Positions 1 through 5,990 of a stretch of 6,756 nucleotides of DNA are shown one piece after another. The DNA is taken from positions 1 through 6,756 of the forward strand of contig JBKPBQ010000073.1 in NCBI GenBank assembly GCA_046726955.1, in the 5' to 3' direction. Both the position numbers and the translations under genes were made by a program. The notes under the pieces are model-generated. The model saw nothing but the letters and a program-made list of their open reading frames with translations. It did no database searches and was not told where the DNA came from. Position 1 is the stretch's first letter. Each line of letters begins with the position of its first letter. This DNA is from CAVPGH01 sp046726955 (GTDB lineage: Bacteria; Acidobacteriota; Vicinamibacteria; Fen-336).

Positions 1-1110
1 GGAGGCGGTCGCGTTGCAGGGCGTCGTCTCCCCCTGGAGCAGCGTGTCCTTCACGCAGTCGAGCGATACCGTGGGCGGCCGGTTCGCGGGGGCCGGGGGC
101 GGCGGAGGCGGAACGTAGACCTCGCAGCACGGCGTCCCGCCGTGGTAGCCGACCGCGAAGTTCATCCCGGACTTCTTGCCGGTGGATCCGCCGACGCCGC
201 GGGCGTCGTAGTTGAGCGCGTACGAATACGCAGGCCGGACGAACCAGCCCTTGGCGAACCAGACCGCGGGGCCGACGATGAGGTCGGCCGGGTTCGTCTG
301 CTTGGGCGTCGTGTCGCCGTAGACCTTGCCCGTCACCTCGAGGTGGAGTTGCAACCAACGGCAGGCGGGGACGTTCAAGCCCACGCCCCACTTGAAGGCG
401 TTGGCGAGGTCCACCCCGTCGGGGTCGCCCGTGAACTCGTAGCCGATCGACCCGTGGAGGTCGAGGTCGTAGTTGATGGTCTTGGAGAGGATGAGGTCCA
501 CACCGAACGACGTAGCGCCGGTGCCGAGGCCCTTGTTCTCGTCGGCCGTCGGGAACTTGACCTTGCCCTTGATGGCGAGGCCCACGGGGTCGCCGTGCTG
601 GTAGTCGTCGAGGATCTTGTACTTCGCGCCGACGCGGATGTCGCCGAACCCGGTTTCCCAACCGGAGTTGATGAAGGGAGCCTCGTTCCAGAAGCCCGGC
701 TCGAAGAGGTAGTGGGCCTTCGTACGGTGCTGCAGCCCGATGTGGCCGAAGAGCTCCAGGCGGTCCGTGGCGCCGAAGCCGATGTTGAGCCCGTGCTCGG
801 AGTAGTCGATCCCCTTGGGGTCGCGGTCGTAGTTGTCGCGGGTGAGGCTGAAGGAGAACGCACGACGCGGCAGCGTGTAAGCCGACGAGAGGCGGAACAA
901 TCCTGTGTCGCCGTCGACGGTGGGTGTGGCTGGCCTGACGCTCCACTCCTTGCCGTCGACCGTCATCGTCCAGGTCTTGATGTCTTCCTTCTTGACCGTC
1001 TTCTTGGATCCTTTATCCTCTGTCGCCCCGGATGCTGACGTCTGCGCCCAGGTCTGACCGGCCAGGACCAGGAGGGCCGGCAGCACCCAGGCCGTGATTC
1101 GTCCCTTCAT
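1..1110 (-). CDS. Outer-membrane beta-barrel-like protein with proline linker and C-terminal Ig/PKD-like segment, 3' end missing
   Basis: This minus-strand gene is open for 370 codons from an ATG at 1110 to the left edge, so the C-terminus lies outside the window. Residues 1-22 form a signal peptide: basic start MKGR, a hydrophobic core, and a likely cut after TWA. A lysine-rich stretch (about 33-45) follows. Residues 50-327 show alternating polar/hydrophobic segments rich in Tyr, Gly and Asp, such as FSFSLT, FGDIRVGAKYKI and DLHGSIGYEF, as expected for a transmembrane barrel. A C-C pair sits at 328-329, then six prolines (334-339), then NRPPTVSL and the pair C352/C365. Barrel-linker-Ig/PKD layouts of this kind are often followed by an OmpA peptidoglycan-binding domain, but that part cannot be seen here. 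Product class comes from composition and pattern, not a recognised family, so porin, OmpA-like anchor or MetA-pathway-like barrel all remain possible. The start is fixed by the AGGAGG five bases upstream. Confidence 0.72.
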   Translation of the reverse strand, partial: MKGRITAWVLPALLVLAGQTWAQTSASGATEDKGSKKTVKKEDIKTWTMTVDGKEWSVRPATPTVDGDTGLFRLSSAYTLPRRAFSFSLTRDNYDRDPKGIDYSEHGLNIGFGATDRLELFGHIGLQHRTKAHYLFEPGFWNEAPFINSGWETGFGDIRVGAKYKILDDYQHGDPVGLAIKGKVKFPTADENKGLGTGATSFGVDLILSKTINYDLDLHGSIGYEFTGDPDGVDLANAFKWGVGLNVPACRWLQLHLEVTGKVYGDTTPKQTNPADLIVGPAVWFAKGWFVRPAYSYALNYDARGVGGSTGKKSGMNFAVGYHGGTPCCEVYVPPPPPPAPANRPPTVSLDCVKDTLLQGETTPCNATAS

Positions 1111-1115
1111 GACCG

Positions 1116-1121
1116 CCTCCT
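1116..1121 (-). promoter_or_regulatory. Ribosome binding site of the barrel gene
   Basis: On the minus strand this reads AGGAGG, a perfect anti-16S match, with five bases before the ATG at 1110. It fixes the start codon and rules out the longer upstream extensions. Confidence 0.8.
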
Positions 1122-1153
1122 AAAGTGGTGCGTCTGAAGACGAGCCCGCCGAC

Positions 1154-1181
1154 TATATACCCGTGGGGAGCGCAACCGCAA
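1154..1181 (-). promoter_or_regulatory. Candidate sigma70-type promoter of the barrel gene
   Basis: On the minus strand, TTGCGG (1181-1176) is followed after 16 bases by TATATA (1159-1154); the overlapping TATAGT would give an 18-base spacing. This A/T-rich patch stands out in very GC-rich DNA and lies about 45 bases upstream of the start codon. The -35 matches consensus at only three of six positions, so the call is tentative. The predicted leader contains a small imperfect palindrome, CGTCTGAAGACG, at 1131-1142. Confidence 0.4.
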
Positions 1182-1269
1182 TGCGACCTTGGTCTAATGC
1201 AAAGGTTACGCCGCAAGCAACCTGCGTCCGTCGGCGCTCGGCGCTTCCCGGGTTAAATTCTTGATATCC

Positions 1270-2673
1270 ATGCCGGAGCCCTTCGACCTCATCGTGATCG
1301 GCTCGGGCCCTGCCGGGGAAAAAGGTGCGGCGCAAGCTGCCTATTTCGACAAACGGGTGGTGCTCGTGGAGCGCGAGCCCGACCTCGGCGGCGCCGGAGT
1401 CAACACCGGCACCGTTCCCAGCAAGACGCTGCGGGAGACGGCGCTCTACTTCTCCGGCCTGCGCCAGCGCGGGTTGTACGGGGTCGACTACACGGTCAAG
1501 CAGGACATCAGCGTGCCCGACTTCATGTACAGGAAGCGGGAGGTGGTGCGCGCCCTGCGCGAGCTCATCGAGTCGAACCTGGAACGCCACCGGGTCGAGG
1601 TCGCCCGGGGGCATGCCTCCTTCGTGGACCCGCATACCGTACGGGTCCTGGCCGCCGACGGCTCGCCGCCCCGCGACCTGACCGCCCCGGTCATCCTGAT
1701 CGCCACCGGGTCGATGCCCAACTGGCCGGACGGGATCCCGCGGGACCCCCGCCTCTACGACAGCGACACGATCCTGCGCATGGAGAGCCTGCCCCGGTCG
1801 CTGGTCGTGGTGGGGGCGGGAGTCATCGGCTGCGAGTACGCCTCGATGTTCCGGGCCCTCGGCATCGAGGTGACGCTGCTCAGCGGGTCGGACCGGCTGC
1901 TCCCGTTCCTCGACACCGAGATCTCGGAGCGGCTCCGGCTACAGATGGAGCTCCTCGGCCTCGACGTCGTCCTGGGGGACGGGGTGACGGAGGCCGTGCT
2001 CGACGGACGGCTCGTCGGCCTCCGCCTCCGGAGCGGCGGCTGGCAGGAGGCGGAGCGTGTGCTCTTTGCCACGGGGCGGATGGGGGTGACGGCCGGCCTC
2101 GGCCTCGAGAAGGCCGGGCTCGAGGCGGGGCTGCGCGGCCACTTGAAGGTGGACGCGAACTACCAGACCGCCGTCCCCCACATCTACGCCGCCGGAGACG
2201 TCATCGGCTTTCCCGCCCTCGCTTCCACCTCCATGGAGCAGGCCCGCGTCGCCATGTGCCACGCCTTCGACCTGCGTTACAAGCAGCGCGTCTCCTCGCT
2301 CCTGCCCATGGCCGTCTACACGATCCCGGAGATCGCGGCCGTCGGCGAGACCGAGGAGTCGTGCCGCGAGAAAGGGATCGCCTACGCGGTCGGGCGCGGC
2401 TTCTACACGGGGAACAGCCGGGGGCAGATCATCGGCGACATGTCCGGCCTCGTGAAGCTCGTGTTTTCCCGCGATGACTTGAAGCTCCTGGGCGTGCACA
2501 TCCTCGGGGAGATGGCCTCGGAGCTCGTGCACGTCGGCCAGAGCTGCCTGCACTTCGGGGGCACGATCGACGACTTCATCCAGTCCGTCTTCAACTACCC
2601 GACGCTCGGCGAGGCCTACAAGTACGCCGCCTACGATGGCCTGCAGGACCGGGCCCGCCGCACGGGGGCGTAG
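1270..2673 (+). CDS. sthA: Soluble (Si-specific) NAD(P)+ transhydrogenase, FAD flavoprotein
   Basis: This 467-residue cytoplasmic flavoenzyme transfers hydride between NADPH/NADP+ and NADH/NAD+ and helps rebalance the two pools. The N-terminal FAD fingerprint GSGPAG is at residues 11-16, the NAD(P)-binding fingerprint GAGVIGCE at 182-189, and the second FAD motif YAAGD at 306-310. The C-terminal dimerisation domain ends with NYPTLGEAYK (442-451). The Tyr at 443 replaces the catalytic His of dihydrolipoamide dehydrogenase and matches the NYPT(M)AEAY of E. coli SthA. Length is close to E. coli SthA (466 residues). The redox disulfide region reads GGAGVNTGTVPSK (40-52), so neither cysteine of the CxxxxC pair is present. 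This fits a non-disulfide transhydrogenase, but most relatives keep the first Cys. ATG 1270 was chosen over the in-frame TTG at 1261, because the FAD motif then starts at the usual distance. Neither start has a clear ribosome binding site. The gene is nearly contiguous with the next one. Confidence 0.92.
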   Translation: MPEPFDLIVIGSGPAGEKGAAQAAYFDKRVVLVEREPDLGGAGVNTGTVPSKTLRETALYFSGLRQRGLYGVDYTVKQDISVPDFMYRKREVVRALRELIESNLERHRVEVARGHASFVDPHTVRVLAADGSPPRDLTAPVILIATGSMPNWPDGIPRDPRLYDSDTILRMESLPRSLVVVGAGVIGCEYASMFRALGIEVTLLSGSDRLLPFLDTEISERLRLQMELLGLDVVLGDGVTEAVLDGRLVGLRLRSGGWQEAERVLFATGRMGVTAGLGLEKAGLEAGLRGHLKVDANYQTAVPHIYAAGDVIGFPALASTSMEQARVAMCHAFDLRYKQRVSSLLPMAVYTIPEIAAVGETEESCREKGIAYAVGRGFYTGNSRGQIIGDMSGLVKLVFSRDDLKLLGVHILGEMASELVHVGQSCLHFGGTIDDFIQSVFNYPTLGEAYKYAAYDGLQDRARRTGA

Positions 2674-2676
2674 CGG

Positions 2677-4395
2677 GTGCCGGGGCGGACGAGGCGTCTC
2701 GCGATCCCCATCCTCCTGCTCGCCACCCTGGCCTGCCGCTCGCGGGTCCCCGCCGCTCCCGCGGCGCGGCCCGCGCTCTCCCTCGTGGGCTACGCCCGGG
2801 AGATCGCCTGGTCGACGGGCGATCCCGCCCTGGACGCCCTCCAGGACCTCGTCCGGCCCACCCTCGAGGCGAACCGCAAGGAGTTCGAGGGAAAGCGGGG
2901 GACGGTGCGCGGCTTCGGCGCGGGCGACGTGTACCCGCAGGTCTGGCTGCGCGACAGCGCCACGCTCGTCCCCGCCACCCGCTACTACTACGGCCTCGAC
3001 CACCTGACGAGCTGGCTCGAGGAGCACCTCGCCCACCAGCGGCCCGACGGGCAGCTCTGGGACTGGATCGCCTCGGGGGAGCCCGCGGTCTTCCGGGTCA
3101 ACGCCCCGCGCGTCGAAGAGGTCCACCGCGCCAAAGCCACCGTCCTCTCTGCCGACAAGAACACGACCGCGAGCGACCAGGAGGCGAGTGCTATCGACGC
3201 GGCGGGCCAGGTCTTTACGCTCACCGGCCGCCGGGAGTGGCTCACGGGGCCGGTGGAGGGACGTCGCCTCCTGGATCGCCTCGACGCCGCGCTCGAGTAC
3301 GTCTGGCGGGAGAAGCGGCACGAGGGGCTCGTCACGGCCGCGCTCACCGCCGATTGGGGAGACGTCAGCCCCGCCTACGCGGACCAGCGCGTCATCTACC
3401 TCGACGAGCGCACGCCCCGGGTGGAGAGCCTCTACGCGAGCGTCCTCTTCGTGCGCGCCGCCGACGTGCTCGCCGAGCTCTGCGCCGTCGCGGGCGAAGC
3501 CGGGCGCGGGCGGGAGTGGAGCGAGCGGGCGGAAAGCATCCGGTCCCGGGTCCGCGAGCGGCTCTGGCAGGCGGACCGCGGTTTCTTCCGCCTCGCGCGC
3601 ACGCTCCCCGATCCCCGGCCGCCCGATCTCGAGCTGTCGGACCGCTTCGCCCTCGGCGGCAACGGCCTCGCCGCGCTCTACGGTGTCGCGGACGACGCGG
3701 AGGCCCGCAGCCTCTTCGCGGTGGCGCAGCAGCGGAGCCGGGACGCGCGGATCGCGACGATCGCGGGCGTGCTCCTGCCTCCGTTCCCAGCGGGCTTCTT
3801 CCGCCACCCGATACAGAAGGACGAGTACACGTACCAGAACGGCGGCCAGTGGGACTGGTGGGCGGGCCGCTTCCTCCTCGCGGAGTTCAGGCGGGGCGGG
3901 TCGGAGGCGGCTCTCCGCCAGCTCAAGGACATCGCCGCCCGCGTGGCCTCCGCCGGCGGGCTCTACGAGTGGAACACCCGCTCGGGCCGAGGCCAGGGCA
4001 GCGCCCGCTATGCGGGGAGCGCGGGCGCGCTCTCGGCGGCCGTCTTCCAGGGCGTCTTCGGCATCGACTCGCGCGCGGGCTCGCTGACCCTGACCGTTCG
4101 CCTGGGCCCGTCGGCTGGGGCCGTCCGCGTCTACGAGCCCGCGATCGACCGCTACGTCGCCTACCGCTACGAGCCGGACGGGTCGGCGCGCCGTCTACTC
4201 CTGTCGTTCGAGAGCAACGCCCCGGGCTCCGGCGAGCTCGGGGTGCGCCTTCCCCCGGACGCGGGAGCGCTCGAGGGCGCCTTTCTGGACGATCGCCCTC
4301 TCGCCGCGGTCGAGGAGACGATCGGCGCCGACCGCTACGTGAAGGTGGAGTCGGACTGGCGGCCGCACGTGCTGCAGGTGCGCTGGCGTCCCTGA
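2677..4395 (+). CDS. Probable lipoprotein with six-hairpin (alpha/alpha)6 glycosidase-like fold
   Basis: This is a 572-residue protein starting at GTG three bases after the sthA stop, so the two are probably cotranscribed. Residues 1-20 look like a lipoprotein signal: PGRTRR, a hydrophobic run, then ATLAC with Cys20 as the lipidation candidate. The lipobox is imperfect, with Thr at -3. The rest resembles six-hairpin glycosidases: repeated amphipathic helices, a VWLRDSA motif at 89-95 (the W-x-R-D pattern seen in several families of this fold), DWGD at 226-229, YQNGGQWDWW at 386-395 and LYEWN at 429-433. Residues from about 455 onward are beta-rich and resemble the C-terminal sandwich of such enzymes. 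Asp93, Asp226, Asp229 and Glu431 are candidate acidic active-site residues (inference). I cannot assign a GH family or substrate; a glucosidase, mannosidase or debranching-type enzyme is possible. Envelope location is inferred from the signal. Confidence 0.66.
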   Translation: MPGRTRRLAIPILLLATLACRSRVPAAPAARPALSLVGYAREIAWSTGDPALDALQDLVRPTLEANRKEFEGKRGTVRGFGAGDVYPQVWLRDSATLVPATRYYYGLDHLTSWLEEHLAHQRPDGQLWDWIASGEPAVFRVNAPRVEEVHRAKATVLSADKNTTASDQEASAIDAAGQVFTLTGRREWLTGPVEGRRLLDRLDAALEYVWREKRHEGLVTAALTADWGDVSPAYADQRVIYLDERTPRVESLYASVLFVRAADVLAELCAVAGEAGRGREWSERAESIRSRVRERLWQADRGFFRLARTLPDPRPPDLELSDRFALGGNGLAALYGVADDAEARSLFAVAQQRSRDARIATIAGVLLPPFPAGFFRHPIQKDEYTYQNGGQWDWWAGRFLLAEFRRGGSEAALRQLKDIAARVASAGGLYEWNTRSGRGQGSARYAGSAGALSAAVFQGVFGIDSRAGSLTLTVRLGPSAGAVRVYEPAIDRYVAYRYEPDGSARRLLLSFESNAPGSGELGVRLPPDAGALEGAFLDDRPLAAVEETIGADRYVKVESDWRPHVLQVRWRP

Positions 4396-4406
4396 GGCGG
4401 CAGAGG

Positions 4407-4436
4407 TTGCGCTCCGTGCGCGTGCGGGTGTAGAAG
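4407..4436 (+). promoter_or_regulatory. Weak candidate promoter upstream of the SnoaL-rhodanese gene
   Basis: TTGCGC (4407-4412), 18 bases, then TAGAAG (4431-4436) lies in the 75-base gap after the glycosidase-like gene. The -10 matches four of six positions. The gap is long enough for an independent promoter, but read-through from the upstream genes is equally possible. Confidence 0.25.
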
Positions 4437-4458
4437 TCGCCGGGAGGAGTCACAGCTA

Positions 4459-4464
4459 AGGAGG
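4459..4464 (+). promoter_or_regulatory. Ribosome binding site of the SnoaL-rhodanese gene
   Basis: AGGAGG lies six bases before ATG 4471. A second purine-rich patch, GGGAGGAG, sits at 4442-4449, too far upstream to serve this start. The strong site indicates the gene is translated efficiently, which argues against a long-dead pseudogene. Confidence 0.8.
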
Positions 4465-4470
4465 CGCGAG

Positions 4471-5331
4471 ATGAGCAAGTCCCTTCTCGTGGTGCTGCTC
4501 GCCGCCGCTGCTGCGACCGCCGCCGCCGCCGACAAGGAAAATCCCGTGAGCCTCGACTCCACGCAGCTGCGCGACTTCGCGCGCCGCTACACCGCGGCCT
4601 GGTGCAGCCAGGACCCGGCCCAGGTCGCGTTGTTCTTCTCGCCGAGCGGCTCGCTCAAGGTCAACGACGCGGCTCCGGCGGTGGGCCGCCCGGCGGTCAC
4701 CGACGTGGCGAAGGGCTTCATGGCCGCCTTTCCGGACATGAAGGTCCTGATGGACGAGGTGAGCGTCGCCGGTGACCGGGCCGTCTATCGCTGGACGCTC
4801 GTCGGGACCAACACCGGTCCGGGGGGCACGGGCCGCGGCGTCCGCATCAGCGGGTACGAGGAGTGGCGGATCGGCCCCGACGCGCTGATCGCGGAGTCGC
4901 TCGGTCACTTCGACGCCGAGGACTACAAGCGGCAGCTCGAAGGCGGCGCGAAGCCGAAGGAGCAGGCGGGCGCGGGGCGGTCGGCGACGGCGAAGGAGAC
5001 GCCGGCGGACGCGCTCAAGGCGAAGCTGGACGCCGGCGAGAAGGTGCTCGTCATCGACCTCCGGTCCGACCAGGACGTCGCGTCCGGATCGATCCCCGGG
5101 GCCATCCACATCCCGATGGAGCAGATCGAGGCCCGGATGAAGGACATCCCGAAGGACGTGGCGCTCGTCTTCACCTGAAACGGCGGAGGCCGGAGCTCCC
5201 GGGCCGCGGAGCTCTTCGAGAAGAACGGATACCAGACGTCGACCTTCTGCCCCCTGAACGACTGGAAGGCGAAGGGGTACCGCACGGAGACTCCGCGCAA
5301 GGCCCCGGAGGGCGCGATCAAGCCGAACTGA
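4471..5331 (+). CDS. Exported SnoaL-like/rhodanese fusion, predicted selenoprotein with in-frame UGA at the catalytic position
   Basis: Read through one TGA, the frame encodes 286 residues; read as a stop, it gives 235. Residues 1-20 are a signal peptide (MSKSLLVVLL, then an Ala-rich run, likely cut AAA|DK), placing the protein in the periplasm. Residues about 31-150 are a SnoaL/NTF2-like domain: LRDFARRYTAAW, a GRPAV segment, MAAFPDMKVLMDEVSVAGDRAVYRW and a SGYEEWRI strand. A charged linker (about 152-170) leads to a rhodanese domain: VLVIDLRS (192-199), SGSIPGAIHIP (205-215), then VALVFT, the TGA as residue 236, then NGGGRSSRAAELFEKNGY and NDWKAKGY (263-270). Rhodanese sites read C-x-x-G-x-R-S; here residue 236 plus NGGGRS fits that spacing exactly, so TGA replaces the sulfur-carrying Cys. 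The downstream 50 codons keep the frame, GC bias and family features. Sec insertion is favoured; a TGC-to-TGA mutation or base-call error is the alternative. The substrate is unknown; sulfur or selenium transfer or thiol redox chemistry is possible. Confidence 0.75.
5176..5178 (+). other. In-frame UGA, predicted selenocysteine codon 236
   Basis: TGA sits at the rhodanese catalytic-Cys position and is followed in frame by codons for NGGGRSS. Both other cysteines of this protein (45 and 260) are TGC. TGA is also the normal stop of this gene, of the glycosidase-like gene and of one DUF507 gene, so a general reassignment of TGA is not supported. Only context-dependent Sec insertion, or an error or mutation, explains it. 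Confidence 0.6.
5179..5217 (+). promoter_or_regulatory. Candidate bacterial SECIS hairpin after the UGA
   Basis: Two mutually exclusive hairpins are visible. Fold A pairs GAGCTCC (5193-5199) with GGAGCTC (5208-5214), seven pairs plus a possible G-U at 5192/5215. Its loop is CGGGCCGC, beginning 21 bases after the UGA. Fold B pairs GGCCGG (5188-5193) with CCGG and CC (5199-5205, G5203 bulged) around loop AGCTC, beginning 15 bases after the UGA. Bacterial SECIS elements lie immediately 3' of the UGA within the coding sequence and carry a G near the start of the apical loop; both folds have one in the first two loop bases. High GC makes chance hairpins common, so this is supportive only. Confidence 0.4.
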
Positions 5332-5355
5332 TCGTCGGGAGAGGGCTCGAGCCGG

Positions 5356-5640
5356 CTACGGCATCACCTTGCGGTGACGGGCCACCTCTTCCTCGTAGTA
5401 CTTGCGGTAGAGGACCTCCCACTCGTCGGAGCCCTCCACGATCGGCCGCTTCTGGCTCTCGATCTTGCGCCGCACGAGGGCGTCGATCGCCTCGTCCGTC
5501 TTCATCTCGTCCGAGATGAGCTTGACGATCTGCTGGCGGATCTCCTGGGGGTCCGCGTAGTACTCGATCGCGTCGTCCTGGTCGAGGTGGCCGAGGATGA
5601 GGTGGGACAGGCGGAGGATCTTCTCCCGGGAGAGCTTCAC
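5356..5640 (-). CDS. DUF507 family protein, second gene of a tandem pair
   Basis: This small cytoplasmic protein of 94 residues starts at GTG 5640. The polypurine stretch GGGGGAGAGAGG directly upstream can act as its ribosome binding site. The sequence is helical and charged with no signal or membrane segment. It contains MKLSREKILRLSHLIL, a VKLISDEMKTDEAIDALVRR core (positions about 39-58) and a C-terminal WEVLYRKYYEEEVARHR segment, which I recognise as typical of DUF507. The family has no established function. It lies 22 bases downstream of its paralogue and is probably cotranscribed with it. The stop (TAG) is 24 bases from the stop of the convergent rhodanese gene, and no clear terminator separates them. 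Confidence 0.83.
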   Translation of the reverse strand: MKLSREKILRLSHLILGHLDQDDAIEYYADPQEIRQQIVKLISDEMKTDEAIDALVRRKIESQKRPIVEGSDEWEVLYRKYYEEEVARHRKVMP

Positions 5641-5662
5641 CCTCTCTCCCCCGGGGCCGGCC

Positions 5663-5941
5663 TCACAGGATGATCCCCTTCTCCCGCGCCATCTTCTTCT
5701 TGAGCATCTTGAACATCTCCGTGTAGGTGACGTTCGAGCGCTCCATCTCGCTCGCGTGCTCCAGGAGCTTCTCGCGGACCTCCTCGTTGAGGCGGTCCTC
5801 GACGCGGAGCTCGTCCGTGATCACGCGGGAGATGTCGGCGACGACGCGCGCGGGATCGTCGACCTCGAGCTTCTCCTCGGCCACGAGGGTCTTGACGATC
5901 TTGCGGGAGATGAACTCGATCTCGTCCGGGGTCAGGCGCAT
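5663..5941 (-). CDS. DUF507 family protein, first gene of a tandem pair
   Basis: This encodes 92 residues starting MRLTPDEIEFISRKIV and ending MAREKGIIL. The ATG at 5941 was chosen because the homologous start MRL/MKLS matches the neighbouring paralogue. The frame upstream of 5941 continues antisense to upp and has no family-like sequence. The protein is mostly helical and charged, with a VADISRVITDELRVEDRLNEEVREKL core corresponding to the core of the downstream paralogue, although overall identity between the two is low. No function is known for the family. No ribosome binding site is visible before the ATG. A TATACT hexamer 12 bases upstream suggests a very short or absent leader. Confidence 0.82.
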   Translation of the reverse strand: MRLTPDEIEFISRKIVKTLVAEEKLEVDDPARVVADISRVITDELRVEDRLNEEVREKLLEHASEMERSNVTYTEMFKMLKKKMAREKGIIL

Positions 5942-5953
5942 CGTCGAAGGGCG

Positions 5954-5959
5954 AGTATA
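5954..5959 (-). promoter_or_regulatory. Candidate -10 element of the DUF507 pair
   Basis: The minus strand reads TATACT (five of six matches to TATAAT), with 12 bases between it and the ATG at 5941. No convincing -35 is found at 16-18 bases. If used, the transcript would start roughly six bases before the ATG, that is, almost leaderless. It lies within the 49-base divergent spacer shared with upp. Confidence 0.35.
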
Positions 5960-5990
5960 GCACTCCCGTCGTGATATCCTCGCGACCGCC

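Noticed and set aside
142..1038. 298-codon plus-strand open frame antisense to the barrel gene
   Set aside because: The minus-strand frame has a signal peptide, a perfect ribosome binding site and barrel-like patterning. The antisense protein is a low-complexity Val/Glu/Arg-rich string typical of mirror frames in GC-rich genes.
1193..1198. TCTAAT as a -10 element for sthA
   Set aside because: It matches TATAAT at five of six positions, but no -35-like hexamer lies 16-18 bases upstream and it is about 70 bases from the start, so a promoter cannot be supported.
1939..3807. 622-codon minus-strand open frame across sthA and the glycosidase-like gene
   Set aside because: It spans two recognisable plus-strand genes and their junction, has Arg/Pro/Gly/Ala-rich composition and no domain. 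It is a stop-poor antisense frame caused by high GC.
3237..4433. 398-codon plus-strand frame inside the glycosidase-like gene
   Set aside because: Arg/Gly/Ala-rich out-of-frame translation with no motifs, while the overlapping frame carries the six-hairpin motifs.
4471..5178. Calling the SnoaL-rhodanese gene as a 235-residue protein ending at 5178
   Set aside because: This would end the rhodanese domain one residue before its active-site loop although the loop and the rest of the domain continue in the same frame. The longer 286-residue reading is better supported.
4471..5331. General reassignment of TGA as a sense codon
   Set aside because: TGA terminates the glycosidase-like gene, one DUF507 gene and this same gene at 5329-5331, so a recoded genetic code is not needed or supported.
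5344..5353. Palindrome GGCTCGAGCC between the convergent rhodanese and DUF507 genes as a terminator
   Set aside because: With a four-base loop only three pairs remain and there is no T-tract on either strand, so it is too weak to call.
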